A stretch of 64,000 nucleotides of DNA, from positions 27,646,367-27,710,366 of the forward strand of contig CM056580.1 in the NCBI GenBank assembly GCA_029721435.1, read 5' to 3'. Within the stretch, counting starts at the first letter, position 1, and the number at the start of each line of letters is the position of its first letter. Below are positions 44,071 through 56,999 of the stretch, piece by piece. Source of the DNA: Gymnothorax reevesii. Taxonomy: Eukaryota; Chordata; Actinopteri; Anguilliformes; Muraenidae. A model generated the notes under the pieces. It was not told the origin of the DNA. It made no database searches and saw nothing but the letters and a program-made list of their open reading frames with translations. Position numbers and translations under genes: made by a program.

Positions 44071-44629
44071 AGGAAATGAAGCGCAGATTGAAGGTTCAGT
44101 TTTGAGAGATTTAATTTGTTATGACTACAGAAGACTGTGAATCTGCCGAGTGTGGTTGGCTAGCCAGATTTGGTGGCTGCACGTGTGCTTTACTGCACCT
44201 TTTCAAGAGGGCAGTGCTATGCCCAAAAAGCTCTGCCTTGCCACAGAAGCAGCCATCGCAGAGGGATGTCGCCCCCATGTTCAACCAGCGCAGTGATCAT
44301 CTTATGTCTGTCACCAGCTTGTGGGCCCCAGACTGGGAGCTCCAAGAGCTCACCTGCCCCTGCTCCTCAGCAGAGAGAAAGATCCCGATGGAGAAGACAG
44401 TGCTCAACTGCAGCTTGGGGTCAGCAAGAACAAAGGAAGCTGCTTTGATGGATATTCTTCTTTGTCCTGGAGGTTGCCTGATCATCCTTTCCCAGAATAT
44501 AGGCTCCCGGAGGGTGCCGGTTTAATTGTTGACTACCCGACCATAAGCAGGCAGTGCGGGATTACATGGTTACCACCATTAGTGAGAAATAAGTTTCTGG
44601 CTGGACACTGATTTTTTCAAATGTATATT
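44071..44629. other. possible LINE-A 5' region
   Basis: GC-richer than its neighbours, with overlapping open frames on both strands (for example 44121-44525), none recognisable. By position it would be the 5' UTR or a first ORF of LINE-A, but this is only inferred. Confidence 0.3.
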
Positions 44630-44780
44630 CAGTATCTCAACTCAACTCAAACTTTATTTATAGAGCACAATTAAAACGACAACAGTCGACCAAAGTGCTG
44701 TACAGAAGTGGGCACCAGGTTACGCCCAACAATAAGTAAATAAATTAATAGATTAAAATAATAAAAATGACACCAATCAG
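44630..44780 (+). repeat. short dispersed repeat (fish LINE/SINE 3'-tail type)
   Basis: 'actttatttatagagcaca' followed by 'aaagtgctgtacagaa' is a phrase found at the 3' ends of abundant fish retroposons. It ends in an AT-rich TAAAT-type tail near 44780. Confidence 0.5.
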
Positions 44781-47080
44781 TAAATACAATGAAACAAGTA
44801 TCTCAATTTAGTTTTGAGGAGATGCGCTAACATTGTGACATAAATTACATTCTGCATTTATAAAATTGCTGAAGGGGGCTTTATTCTTTCTCAAGAGAAA
44901 AGTTTCTGTTCAGACTTTATTTGTTCAATTTGATATCCCACCAACAAAGATCAATCATCTTGAGGCTGCAGAGCGTTTCCAAGAAATTAAAGTGGCAGGT
45001 TAAATTAAAAACATAGCCTGTCAAGAGTTGCATGAGGCACCACACAGTTTCTCGGCCTGTCGGGGGTCCTTAGGCGTGCTCCTTCTGAGGAATTTTATTT
45101 AAGATGATGCATTTTGGTGCATTCTCCTTCACCTTAGACAGTTTAATGCATGTATTTTTCAGAAGATATTTTTAGGATTTTCAGATCAAATTTCACTTTT
45201 TTTTTTGGTAAAGTTGAATGAAGCTACATTCCACAATTTCAATCACAATATTCACTAGCATCACACACACCAGTAAATGTAGTACAACATACTAAAAACA
45301 AGCATAAATCGACTGGAACATCGCAGCAATCATTTCTTCGATGCATTTATTCTATTTCATCATTACTATTTATTCTTTATCTCACATCAGTAGTCTGTCT
45401 TTACTTGTAGTACAACAATCTGCAAAAAATAATTAACATTTCTTTAAAATTAAATGTGTACTTTAATATTTGAGATCTTATCTGAATAACTTCATCTACT
45501 TTTTGGATTGCATCTTTCAGCTAGCTACTGATTAAAATTAAAAGATATTCATAAAATACAATGATGCTCAGACGACAGAAGTAGAATTATTGGAGTTCAC
45601 TTGACACATGCAGTATCATTGGATGTTGAAATTGTTCTCAAGTAATCACTGCGCAGCCTAGAACAACATTTCAATATGGCAGCAAAGAGAAAATAAATCA
45701 GCCAATTGAAAAGTGTTTATCAGAATCAAATGTCATAACTCGCCTAAAAACTTTAAATCTGTCAGGAAAGTAGCCGGCGGAAGAGGACTGAGTAATTGGC
45801 AAATTCACTGGCTGCCAGGGCTTGTGGAAAACCCCGGGTCTGTGGCATGTTAGCGATATCAGGAAATTGAGAGCCATGATCTATCCATTAATAATCAGCG
45901 CGCATTTTGTGAATGACAGAACTGATACTGTGTTAGACTTCAGGAAATATGAGATGCCCCATTTGGATGGAACCTTGCTTTTGACCCATTACACCAGGCA
46001 CAAAGGGGGAACATTTGAAGTGCCAGTTTCATTTTGACAGGTCTTTTCCATTTTGTAGTTGTGCAAGCATTGATCTGACTGGGAATGATCTTTCCTACAG
46101 TGTGGTGGTAATGGTGCATCAGGACCAGAAGCAGGATGGCAGTGAGCGGACCTTGGCCCGTTGTGGCCTGGCCTTGTGTCTGAAGTATCGTTTGTGGGAG
46201 CACAGTGGAAGAGCTGTGGGAAGTTCTGGATTATGAGCTTGAGAGAGTAAATGCTGCAGGTGACATCTTGCATGTAACTGTGATCCTTATCAGCAAATCC
46301 AGTTAATACTGTACACCTGGGGGGTGTGAGGGGAGTCCAGGGCTGGCAGGGACTGACAAACTGAGCAGGTGCTGCAAATCCTCCTTTCTGAGAGAGATGA
46401 ATTGCATCTCCTCACATTTCCCCTCCCCTTAATGCAGACCACCGACCAGCATAAAAATCCAATCAAGCAGGAATGTGGGCCAAGTGGATACGTCTCCTTT
46501 TGTCTCGTTCTATTAAATTGCCGTTAAAGTAGCTAAATTGGCTGTGTGTATGTTACTGGCGGACGTTTTTGCGGATGAGATATTTAAGCCCAACACATTA
46601 TGTATGAGAGCAGTCCTAGTGGAAGTTTACATAAAAACACAGTTATTCTTTCTATCAATCTTGTTAGTTCTTTAGAATGAATAACTTACAGACACAAATA
46701 TTATTTAGATATGTGACCTTTTTAAGCAAATTTAGGACGTGATAAGAAAAAGAAGACAGTCATTTATTGCTTTGGCTGTTAATTTTAACTTCTCTACCAT
46801 ACAGAATGTTGCCTATTTTCCTGGTTAAAGAAGGCTACCGCTGAGCTCTGATGAGAACTTGAGGGGAAATCGAGGGTTCTCTCACTCTCTTTCACAAGTG
46901 TGCCATGTCCAAAGTAAATGACATGACATGGACTTCAACAGCTGTTGAAAAATACTGTGGGTTTGGATTTGGAGCTCTAAACTAGCTGTTTCCTTACCTC
47001 TGATTAGAGCTTGGTTAATTATTCATTTCCATAGGATTCGTACTGCTGGAGTTTAATTATGTCCTGGCCGTTATTAGCAG
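44781..47080. other. unique non-coding DNA
   Basis: 45700-46560 has mixed composition, few simple repeats and slow-evolving-looking stretches, a candidate conserved non-coding region. No exon signature was recognised. Confidence 0.4.
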
Positions 47081-47085
47081 CATTG

Positions 47086-47969
47086 TGTTGTGTTCTGGGG
47101 TCCTGGCCTTTGGCCAGGACAGCATTTATGGTTTTAACAGTTTCATGTTCCATAGTTCATAGCCATAGTTCATGTCACAGATTTAACAGTCTCTTGTTTC
47201 AGGATTTTACATTTCATAGTTCACTTCTGTGCTGTGCTGGATTCGGGGCTGCCTAAGCTTAATTGGCAATTAACTGTTTTTAAGTTACTAACATTTACTA
47301 ACATTCACTGGGTGGTGTAATTCTTAGACAGGCACATTACTAATACTACTAATTTAGACAGGGAGTTTGTTGTCATGATTCCTGCTTTGCTATTTCAGGA
47401 TCTTGCTGTGCTTTTCTGTTCTGAACATTCATGCTGCTTTCAAACTGCATACTTAATTGGTACTTAAGCTGAGCACGCTCATTCTCTTAATGAGCAGGTC
47501 ATGTCATCCAATCTCTGTCCATGTCATGATCTTGCCATGCCTCTTGTTCTCCTTCTCCAGGTGTTGCCCCTCATGTCTTGATTTCTTAGCCTTTATCTGG
47601 ATGCGGTGGAAGTTGGCTGGCAGACAGTGTCTCAAGTTCTTGTTTGCAAGTTCATGTTCCCAAGCTCATGTTTGCCAAGTCTTGTCCTAGTTTGTTTTTC
47701 ATAGTTCTTGTCATTTTGTATATAGCCTTTTCATTCTTAGCATCTTTGTTCTTTTCTGTTTATGAATTATCTGCCTGGAGTTTCTAGTGGCTTTTTGTTT
47801 TTGTTGTTTTCGATCCTTAGTTATTATCTCTGTGAAGCTCACCTTAGTTTGTATTTTTGCATCCCTTTGGGCCGAGTTTTTTGTTGGCCCTCGTGCCTGT
47901 TTGCTTTTGTTTTATTAAACTCCTCATTCCCCTTCACCTCGCTTCTGGTGTCTACCTGATCTCGTATCA
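47086..47969 (+). mobile_element. solo LTR, family X copy 2
   Basis: Starts tgttgtgttctgg (47086), ends ctcgtatca (47969), flanked by perfect 5-bp duplications cattg (47081-47085 and 47970-47974). TATA-like tatatag (47719-47725) and attaaa (47914-47919) give plus orientation. It is homologous along its length to the inverted copy at 9216-10238. It contains a perfect hairpin gtcctggcc-ttt-ggccaggac (47100-47120) in U3; copy 1 has a weaker version. Confidence 0.9.
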
Positions 47970-47974
47970 CATTG

Positions 47975-50900
47975 GACAGTTCCAGTGGCAGCTGCCTCTC
48001 AAAATGCGCTCGACCTTAGAAGCTGATAAGTGAGGACTGGAGTATAACATTATATTTGTGATTCCATGCATTTTACTCTGAGAAAGGAAGCCACTGAGCT
48101 TCTTGGGGTTTTTTCCCTGCCCATTTTCTCCAATGTCACAGCAAACACTTGGGTATAAATCTTGTAGAAAAATTATGTCTCATTATTTCAGAAGTGCCAT
48201 ATTGTTCAGAAATTATTACTGAGCATTAATAGCATCACTTTGTTTTAACTCCTTTTAATTCTGCAGATTCAATTTTGTAACACTTTTGCAGTCATTGGAT
48301 ATATGAGCATAAGTATTTGTAGCTATTGCTTAAGGTCCAAAACCCTCAAGTGTGAAATGAAAAGAGATCATGCAGGAAAATCAGTTGCAGCATTTTCTGT
48401 CTGGAAGATGAATAGCAGGACTTTCCATTTACCGGAGGCCAAAAATTATGAGCATTATGAAAAGCAACATATTCTCTATTTACATGCATAAGGGTAGCCA
48501 TAAAATTAAAGGAAAAGATCATGACTTCTTTTGTTATCTTTCACTGAGCATCATAAGTACACTGGGCACTGTGCACCAAAAACAGCAAAAGTACACTAGC
48601 ATGCAATTGCACTCTGTTTAGTATGTAGATGATTATGTCATGGATGCAGTGATCTTATGACACAACCGTTTGTACAGCTTGCAAATTCTCATCTGGATCT
48701 ACTCAGGATGTAGAAATATGGCTGAATTTACAATCATCAATTATATATTTGAGTATACTGTGTAAAGTGTCTGGTGTCCAATGGGTAGATGTGAAATGCA
48801 GATCGCTGACAGAAAAAAAAACTGCAGTTTCACATTATGCACTGAATTTGGAGGAAAATACAGAATGAGAGAGTTTCCTCACTGTCTCTGTTCCTTGGAG
48901 CTCAGTGGTACGTATGAATTGCAAATGATCCCAGCATGCTATGGTCCTGTCAAGCAATTTGACAACATGTGGAGTTTACATGCAGCACTGCAAGTCTATC
49001 TAAACATTACCAGCATATGAAGAGCATTTCATGAACCAATGAACTGAAATGTTCCCTGTTGATATTACAGTGATGGATTTTTCCGTTTCTCTGCTTCATT
49101 TGAAATGGAGATTTGGCTCATGCTGGTTTCCATGGGAAATCATGCTTTGTAAATTTCCCATTTATTCAATTAACTGCCAATAGGAAAACAGGACAAAGCA
49201 CGCATGGTGGGGGGGATAATTTTTAATTGTTTGAAATACATTTCTGAAATGAAGTCAAGTTCAAATCCATGAGGGCGTAAGAATGTTTGCTCTGAAGGTT
49301 CTACATTGACTTCCCATACCAGGAGAAATAAGTGCAGAGTTGCTCTTCATTCTTGTCCTCTGTGCCAAAAGGAGACGGTGTATATCTGTAGCTTGCGACT
49401 GTGATGGACGAGGAGATTTCTTTGTAGTGTCTGGACGCAGATTGAACGTTATTCCAGCGACGTTGTGATTTACGAGACCTTCGGGGTTGCGGGAGGCTTG
49501 AACTTCCATCTCAAAGCAATCCTGTCTCTGCTCCCAGATTTAATGTTTCTCCAGGGGAAGTGACACTGTCAGTGGGACACTGAAAATCACTCATTTTCAG
49601 ATTTTCAGGGAAATAGATACGTTTCGTTGGAGTTTGCCATCGGATACATCTGATTGTTGAACATTTGCTTTACTGTGTCAAAATAATAATGGAGGGAGTG
49701 GTCAGATTGACGACTGGACCATGGAAATCCCTAACATCTGAAATCATGCCATTCCCCTCTCTCATTGTGTCTCTGATTTTTCAGTGGCTCATCCTAAGAT
49801 GGGCTTATAAAACTGTTAGCTGTGGTTTGTGTTGGGTCATTTTGGTTTCAGCAGGCCTGTGCTTTGTTGGATAAAGCCATAACTGCAATGACTCTTTTTG
49901 GCAGCTGACAGACTTTACCCCTCCCCCACACTCTCCTGAATCCTCCACCCCCACCAAACCCCTTGACACGTATCAATTTTTCACCCAGCATATGCCGACT
50001 TCTTGCTTGGGCCTGCGCATGAAATTACCATCTGATCAGGGAGGGCAGCACATGTTTTGGCAGTGTCCATTAATTTGTTTCTGGTCAGAACAATGTCCCA
50101 CAGTTAATGCCCCGCGCTTCTTTAATAGGTTGCACGGCCCCTCACACTGCTGGGAAAACGGTTTATCTGGCAGAGTACTGGCCTGTACAGCTGCACCCTC
50201 CGTATGTGGGGCAGAGCTCGCTCGCAGCTGTGAATGCTGGCTCAATTTTAGGGGATTTCCCAGATGAAAAAAAAAAAAAAATCAACCGTGGATGGAATAT
50301 TTATGAAAAAATCTTCAAAGTATGCTAATTTTTCTAAAAGCCGTTTCTTCCTTCCTGTATATCTCTACAAAGTGATTTTTCTTACTTTTAGTTGAACTAC
50401 ACTGTCCACCAAAAAAAAAGTCGCTGTTTGAATTTAAATCAGCAAGTACTCATGAGCCTATGATTGAGTCATTATTACTGCGATGAATATGTTTCAGCTG
50501 GTAATATTTATTTTAATCCTGACTGATTCAGTGCTTAACTTCTCATTTCTTAAAAAAAACCACATCACAAGATGTATCTCATTGGGCAGCTGTTTATATG
50601 CTGTCCATCCAAATAGGATGTAAGTATTTTCGATTCAAGCTGAAAGTCTGCGCATTGAGCCAAATTCATTATTTAATTTCAACTCCAAAATGGCATGACA
50701 GACTGCTAAAATTATGACTTTTACATTGTCCAGATATTAATTAACCTGGAAGCATGTGTTATTCTGTATAAATGTGGCTTCTATCTTGCAATGACGAGCA
50801 AACTGCAGGGTCACACCAAAGGCCACCTACGAGGTGAAAACTGAAGTTTCTGTGAACACTAGATTTTATCATCCAGCTACGGGAATCGGTCAACATATTT

Positions 50901-52457
50901 CCTTTGAACAAATTACTCAGTCATAAATATAATGTTTTAAAAGCTGAGATCTGATATGTGCATGGTGTTTGACTTTCAAACAAAGGAACTGTTTTGCATA
51001 TTTTTTGTAATTCTAAGGGAAATTTTCTGTCATAGCTAAATGCTAATACCAGCTGCAGTAACTTTCATATGCTGTGGAAAGGCTTTCCAGGAGACAGATT
51101 TGCTACCCGGAAATATAAATATACGGTCTCATGAAATGCTGTAGAATATAATTTAATAGTGAAGTGAGGTAAAAGACACAAATCAAGAGAGAATAAAATC
51201 AGTGATGAAAAAAACACACATAGGAAATAGAGGGGAAAAATGTTTGATTAGACGCATAATTAATGTGATGGTATGCATTGGTTGTTTATTGCATATTTTT
51301 CCCTGGTTTTATTGCATGTTTCCTCAGTATTTCTATAATGAAAATGTGTGCTGCTTCATGAAATTCTGTGCATGAATACATTAGGGCAGTAACACGAAAA
51401 GGAGCACTAAAATGCACCTGTGCTGGCTATATTTATTGGGTATAATTACTTATATAGCTTCAAAAAAGTGGGATTCTGTCTGACTCTTGATGTTTGAGGT
51501 GCAGGTGCCAGTAAGCTTGCAAATAAGCAGGGGATGGTAATGGTGCTGCATTCTGATGAAAGGGGCACAGGATGTGTTCCAGGCGAGCGGAGAGGGGAGG
51601 GGTAGCAAAGCGGCGCGAGGGTAGAAGAGGATCGCTCTCTCGTCTCTTCACGCAGCAGGAGGCAGTTTTGATCGTTGCCGTTAGTGGTGCTCCCTCTCAG
51701 AGTGCAAACAAAGGGGTAGGCTGTGGATAGCGAGTGCTGGTGCTGTCTGATGGGCGCGCCCCACCCTCACATCCACCCCTATGCAACAAAAGCTGACGGG
51801 TTCCTTTGACTCCTGTCTCACTGCAGACCCCTCACCATATTTTAGCAATTATTCACCTTTATTGCTATATAACAGCAATTCTGTTACTGCCTCAATAAGA
51901 CCCAGGCTGGGTGACTGGTAACTGAACAGAAAATCAATACTGGAAGAAATACTAATAGCAAAAGCGATATAAAAATCCCAAGCATTATTAGTGTTAATAT
52001 GACCTATGGATGATATAAATGGATCTTTCTATTATGGCTAGGATGAGAGTGTAATTCACTTCATTGATCACCGTGTCTCATCCACATAGCTAATGCTTTG
52101 ACTCCAAATGAATCAAGCCAGTACAAGCTCTATACTGGTCCTTCTGCTGAACATATAAATCTTGTGTTTCATTGAACTCTGATTAAACACAAGTTTAGAT
52201 ATCTACCAAAAAACATCCATAAATTGGTAGGGGGTGCGGTGTATTCCAGTGCATTCTGATCCACACTAGGATAGACTCAAACCTCCCCAGAAACGCTGAA
52301 CTGGTATAAACGTGTCAAATGTTTTATGGATTGATAGATGAACGAGTGGATTCTGTTGAACATGGAACCGGAACACAGGAAGCACGGCTGGCAGTTGCAC
52401 ACTTTAGTCTTGGTCTTCTCTACATCTCCCTTTGGTAACTGCCTTGATACATTACCG
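47975..52457. other. unique non-coding block
   Basis: 4.5 kb free of recognisable transposons. It contains a G-run (about 49208-49215), A-runs (about 50267-50281) and many AT-rich homeodomain-type cores (for example around 49140-49180 and 50730-50745). No exon recognised. A good candidate for long-range regulatory DNA. Confidence 0.45.
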
Positions 52458-53070
52458 TAACCCCTTGTCTCCACCAGGCGCGTCATGTAAGCGACGCGCT
52501 CGCGAGACGACAGCGTTCATGCGTCACTGAAGCGAATGTATCTACGCGGGTACTTCAAACGAGAAGCGTCGAGCAACAAAGGACAAGCCGAGTTTTCTGT
52601 TCTCATCAGTTTATATTTCAGCTCACATGTTATGGCGCAATGGAAAACAAACCTGTTTTTGTTGTTGTTAATTGCCAAATCATCAAATGTATTATCACTT
52701 CGGTTTCTTTCTTTCTATATCACACATGAAAGAATCAATAAACCAACAGCAAGGGAAGAAAATATGCCATCAAATCAAAGTACAAGGTCAAATATAAGCA
52801 GAATATCAATTTTATTTGAAATATAAGTTGTCGAGAAAGAAAAATGCGGATATATTGATTAATTCAGTGCATTTGTATTGGTCATCACCCTCTGTGTCGA
52901 AATAATAGACTTGAAGCGTAAAAAACGCTTCAGGTCGTGTTTGCGCAGCTGAAGCACACGGCTGACGGAGCCGGTGGAGACAGCTGCAAAGATAATAATG
53001 AGAGCGTATCTGCCGCGTAACGCGTGAGTAAAAAACCCTTTAGAAAGTGCCCGGTGGAGACAAGGGGTTA
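52458..53070. mobile_element. TIR element (MITE-like), 613 bp
   Basis: Perfect 18-bp inverted ends taaccccttgtctccacc (52458-52475) and ggtggagacaaggggtta (53053-53070), extending to about 22 bases with one mismatch. The interior is CpG-rich near both ends and AT-rich in the middle, with no coding frame. The immediate flanks (ttaccg / gacaca) show no duplication, so the superfamily is unknown. Confidence 0.75.
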
Positions 53071-53574
53071 GACACATTGCACAACATTGTCGTTGTATTT
53101 CACAACATAATCAAAGTTGTCACATCCTCTTCTGAGGCAGCTCATATGTGTAATGTTCTCTTCTCAGCGCAATGTCATTTCACGGAGAGAGAATGCAGAA
53201 TCTCAATTCTTGACTTGAATCTGTTGAGCAACAGAGATTATGCGCCGGTCGGATGGTACAATGATGCCGTGGAAGATGTACTTTGGGAGATCATGAAAAG
53301 GATATTTTTTGACAGTGTTACTGGCCAAACTAAGGCACTAAAAAAATGCATTCAATAGAAATGGCATCGTACGACAGACATGATTTTTCAGAGAGTAGTT
53401 GACCTTCTGATTGAGGAGCAAATGTGGCAGAAGAGTCTGCATGAACTGATGGAGAGATTGTTAGAAAGGAGAACTGCCCACCAGACAGCCCTCTCACTGG
53501 GACCTGCTCCCACTGAAGGTCCTATACTCCCCATACTCTTTATGCTGGTGTCTCAGTACTTCAGATTTAAATAA
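53071..53574 (+). other. two unassigned consecutive open frames
   Basis: Frame one ends at 53358 and contains AHMCNVLFSAQCHFTE and NRDYAPVGWYNDAVEDVLWE; frame two (53380-53574) contains a predicted amphipathic helix QRVVDLLIEEQMWQKSLHEL. They abut the TIR element and might be decayed transposon-associated protein, an old processed pseudogene, or chance. No family recognised. Confidence 0.25.
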
Positions 53575-55480
53575 CAAAAGACAATATCATAAAAGCAGCA
53601 GGAGAGAGAAGAAGATGATGTAAACTTTGGAAATGTACAAATGGATCCTGCTGTAGGAGTGGAAGGTTCTGGAAACAGGAACGGTAGAAGGCAAGCAGAT
53701 CCGTTATGTGCATTGCACAACTGGAAATTTCACAAAGTTTTCATTCTTAATGGTGGGCTTAAAATGGAAAAGCCACAGATACCCTGAACATCCTACAGAT
53801 TTTGTCTGCCATAAAACCTTTAAGTACAAGTAATTAAAAGCAATCAAACATAATGTCCAAGTTCTGAAAGGTAATCTTTTTATATTTATAAATTAAATTC
53901 TGGGGAAAGAGCCAGGGCTGCTTGCTGCAGGGCCATGACTTCTATCAGATGATTTATTCAATCAAATGTGTCTCGTCTGGGCCATGAGCAGAGCTTGTCC
54001 CTGGTTCTGAAAGGACATTTAGCGCAATATTGCCTTTTTTCTCTTATGCCCTATTCATTTATATGGTGCTGTCCGTGCATTTTACATTTCCTATTACTGA
54101 GAATGGTATTCAGCTGGCTAATGACATGGTTAGCATTCAGCAGCAGAGTCAAGCTACTACTGGCAGAAATCGGGCCTTCCAGCCGGGAGGGACCTCCCCA
54201 GCTGCAGGACGACCACTCTCCACCCTCCCGCCTAATGCAGTCCAAATGAGAGTCTCCGAGCAATCAATACCCAGCAGCCCTTCGCCTCACAGGCTATTGA
54301 TCATTACGCCCATGTCATCCCTGGTAATTATGCGCAAAATTACTTTTTAAAAATCCATTTTTTTTTATCACTTGCATGTCAGCAGCTCATCGGAAGCTAC
54401 TTGTGAAGGACTGGACTAACATCTTTAAGTGACAGGGCTTTTTTTTAACCTCTTACCTAGATGCATAACTGCCCTGCCACCTGCCCTGACTGGGCACAGT
54501 GAGAGGGACACTTCTGAGTGCACATCTGCTCGAGAGTCTCAGACACCTCAGTTGTGTCTTCTTCCTTAGTCTCGCTTGCTGTGAGGTGTAAATGAGACAA
54601 TAGGGGGAGAGGATGGGGGACAGGGGAGTGCGTTGTGTGGTTAATGAGAGCTGGGGGGATTTTTTAAGGGAGGCGCACATTCTCTGCTGATGCACAGTGA
54701 GTGATTAGCCCGAGCCCAGTCGCTGTCTTTCTCTGCCAGCTCTCTCTCTCACTGCCTCAGATGTTACAAAGCCCCCCCCACCCCCCACTTCCCGTAACCT
54801 GTCACACCACCAGCCTGAGGCATCAAACACACAGTGGAACTGTCATCCTGTCAAAGAGGAGCTCAATTTTAAAGAAAGCACGCGGGACACAGGTTAAAAT
54901 TAATGATGGCACTGCTGGAGTTAAGCTGTGCTATCCAAGGGTTCGTTTTTTTATTTTCATTTTTTATTGCCTGACCTTGATGCTCTGCCCTTCCATAGGA
55001 AGGAGGGGAATTTCTTCGCTATCTGACTTTGCCCTCTTTTAAACTGCCACCCCTCTCCCCACTTCATCTTGGGGATATAACCATGTATTGTCTGCGAGGG
55101 TTTTATTAAGACACTTTGATTATATCTAGTCTTTTATAGAGCCTTGCAGAATGCTCTCAGCAATGCTTGTACAGGTTGCAGGTCTTTTGTTGTTATTGTT
55201 TCGAAGAACTATTAAGCCCTCGATATGAGTTATCGAGGAAAGTATGCATTACAAATCCCCACCCGGGAAGAATAATAAAACTTGATTTTTCATAACATTT
55301 CAGTGGAGTTCTACCCCTTACATTTCCCAGTTGTATAAGCCTAATTTTTATCTCCTGTATATGAACAGGACTGAAAAATTTTATTATCATGTGTTTTCAC
55401 CTCTTTGCGAAAAAAATTAATCCAGCACTCACGGATCAAAGTAAAGAAATTTCATTTTGGCACGGGAAGCAATACACGAA
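53575..55480. other. non-coding; candidate conserved element at 54090-54345
   Basis: 54090-54345 is denser and more balanced in composition than its flanks and contains 'ggctaatgacatgg', 'aatgcagtccaaatgag', 'ctattgatcattac' and 'ggtaattatgcg', a cluster of TAAT/ATTA and octamer-like cores. A plus frame is open through it (LPPNAVQMRVSEQS), so an exon is not fully excluded. The rest is CT-rich or AT-rich filler. Confidence 0.35.
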
Positions 55481-55506
55481 CGTTTCAGCCTACTGGCTTT
55501 CTTCAG
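55481..55506 (-). other. hammerhead-core-like stem-loop (copy C)
   Basis: Minus strand reads CTGAAGAA, then AGCC-AGTA-GGCT (perfect 4-bp stem), then GAAACG. The layout is the same as in copies at 27940-27968 and 31327-31355, including the extra A. Confidence 0.4.
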
Positions 55507-56189
55507 CGTGTTACACAGCGAGGCAGGAGGCCTTCTTTTGTAAACGTGTGCAGAGTGTGACCCTTGAACCACCAACTTAGGTCATTTACTATAAGGGAGC
55601 AAATGCCAATTCAGAACCCCCCCCCAAAAAAAACCATATAAAACAAAGAAATAATAAATAAATAATAAACAAAACAAAAATTTTGTATGCATATATATTC
55701 ATACATATACATGTATGCATACATACAAACATATTATCACAGAAAGCACCCCAAAAGCAATTCTTCGCTAAGGCCTTTAGGCCATTTAGTTTGCAGTGTG
55801 TGTGTCCAGTAGGCTTCCCTTTGAAGAAGGTTTCACCTCTATGGAAATGTGCTTTGTAGCTTGGGATCATCGTGAAGTCATTTAGTTTGTATGAGAGTCG
55901 TCACAGGATTCTGCCATTCTGGCAGTACTGTACATTGCCTGAAAGAAAAAGAGAAATAAAAATACATCATATCTCTTATTTATGCAGGCAGTGTTATTTA
56001 AACTCCAGACATGAATTCTACCCTGCATGCTCAAACCTGACTCAATTGAATTGAAATCTGATCTTTTTCATTAAGCTTTTTGCAATTCACAGATTCACAA
56101 ATCCAGAACATTGGAGCCATGTGCAGATCACAGAAAAGCTGCTATAGAGTCTTTACTGCATAGAAGAAAGGAGGTTTATATAACACAAA
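55507..56189. other. non-coding, simple-sequence rich
   Basis: A/T-rich low-complexity DNA at 55610-55740 with a C-run/A-run junction (about 55618-55633). The minus-strand frame at 55589-55870 is partly low complexity and not recognisable. Confidence 0.35.
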
Positions 56190-56720
56190 GAGGATTATCA
56201 GAAGATGGTCCGAGGTCAGGCAGGAGCAAACAGAAACACTGAAGGTCAGGTGAGGCACGGGAGAAGGAACTGGGTCAGTAGCTCGGGAGTCGAGCCAAAT
56301 GGATCAGGTCAAGCCGGGCCGATGCAAACTCTCAGACGTGGATGAAGAGGTAACTGAAAGAATATCCACTCACCAAAACAGTAGGCACTGGAAAGAGTTC
56401 CCAAATTAATAGACACATCCCAGGTAGATTTTAAACATCAAAGATGGAAGACAGCAGTCTTGCAAAGGGGAGACAAAAACCAGGAACATAAATACACTGA
56501 GAAAACAATTAACAAAGTGGAGAGAAGTGTGCAGGGTTCGATGTGAAAACACAAGGGCACAGGAGTGGAACAAGACAATTATTAAATAATGAGAATCAAT
56601 TAACAAACCAAAACTGACAAAGACTGCTAAACTGAAGGGGAAAACAATTAAGAAAACCTCCAGACATGACGCAATGTGGAACCAGACTTTGCTAGTTGAT
56701 TAATATTCAAGCCATGCCTG
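56190..56720 (-). repeat. LTR-like dispersed repeat
   Basis: On the minus strand 56666-56339 reads TGTCTGGAGG ... CTTCATCCA with flanking 5-mers differing at one base (agacg at 56334-56338, tgacg at 56667-56671). Flanking text ('gaggtcaggcaggagcaaac') is also of dispersed-repeat type, so the true limits are unsure. Confidence 0.4.
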
Positions 56721-56999
56721 GTTCCACCGGAGGAGATGTATCTTGCTGGCAGAAGGACACAGGAAGACATCATATTTTATGGACTTTGTTATTGGTTTTG
56801 TTAATATAAAGCAAGAGTCCGAAGACAGTCAGCCCTAGCCAGAAGAAACATTCATTTTTCTTCCTTCAGCCAGAATTGAACACTCCCTTCAGTTTAATCA
56901 AGAAGTCTGAAAACTTCATGGTGCTGAGAGATCAGAATCTTTCAAAGATGTGGGCAGAAAAAAACCCATTGTGTGATCATAACATTGAATGAAAAAAGA

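Noticed and set aside
44121..44525. 134-codon plus-strand frame
   Set aside because: Overlaps equally long frames on the other strand in a GC-rich stretch at the 5' side of LINE-A; no motif.
47371..47971. A shorter LTR starting at tgtcatgatt
   Set aside because: Homology with the inverted copy continues upstream to tgttgtgttctgg, and only the longer unit has a perfect target duplication.
49665..49874. Hydrophobic 69-codon frame
   Set aside because: Short, isolated, no start context, no homology.
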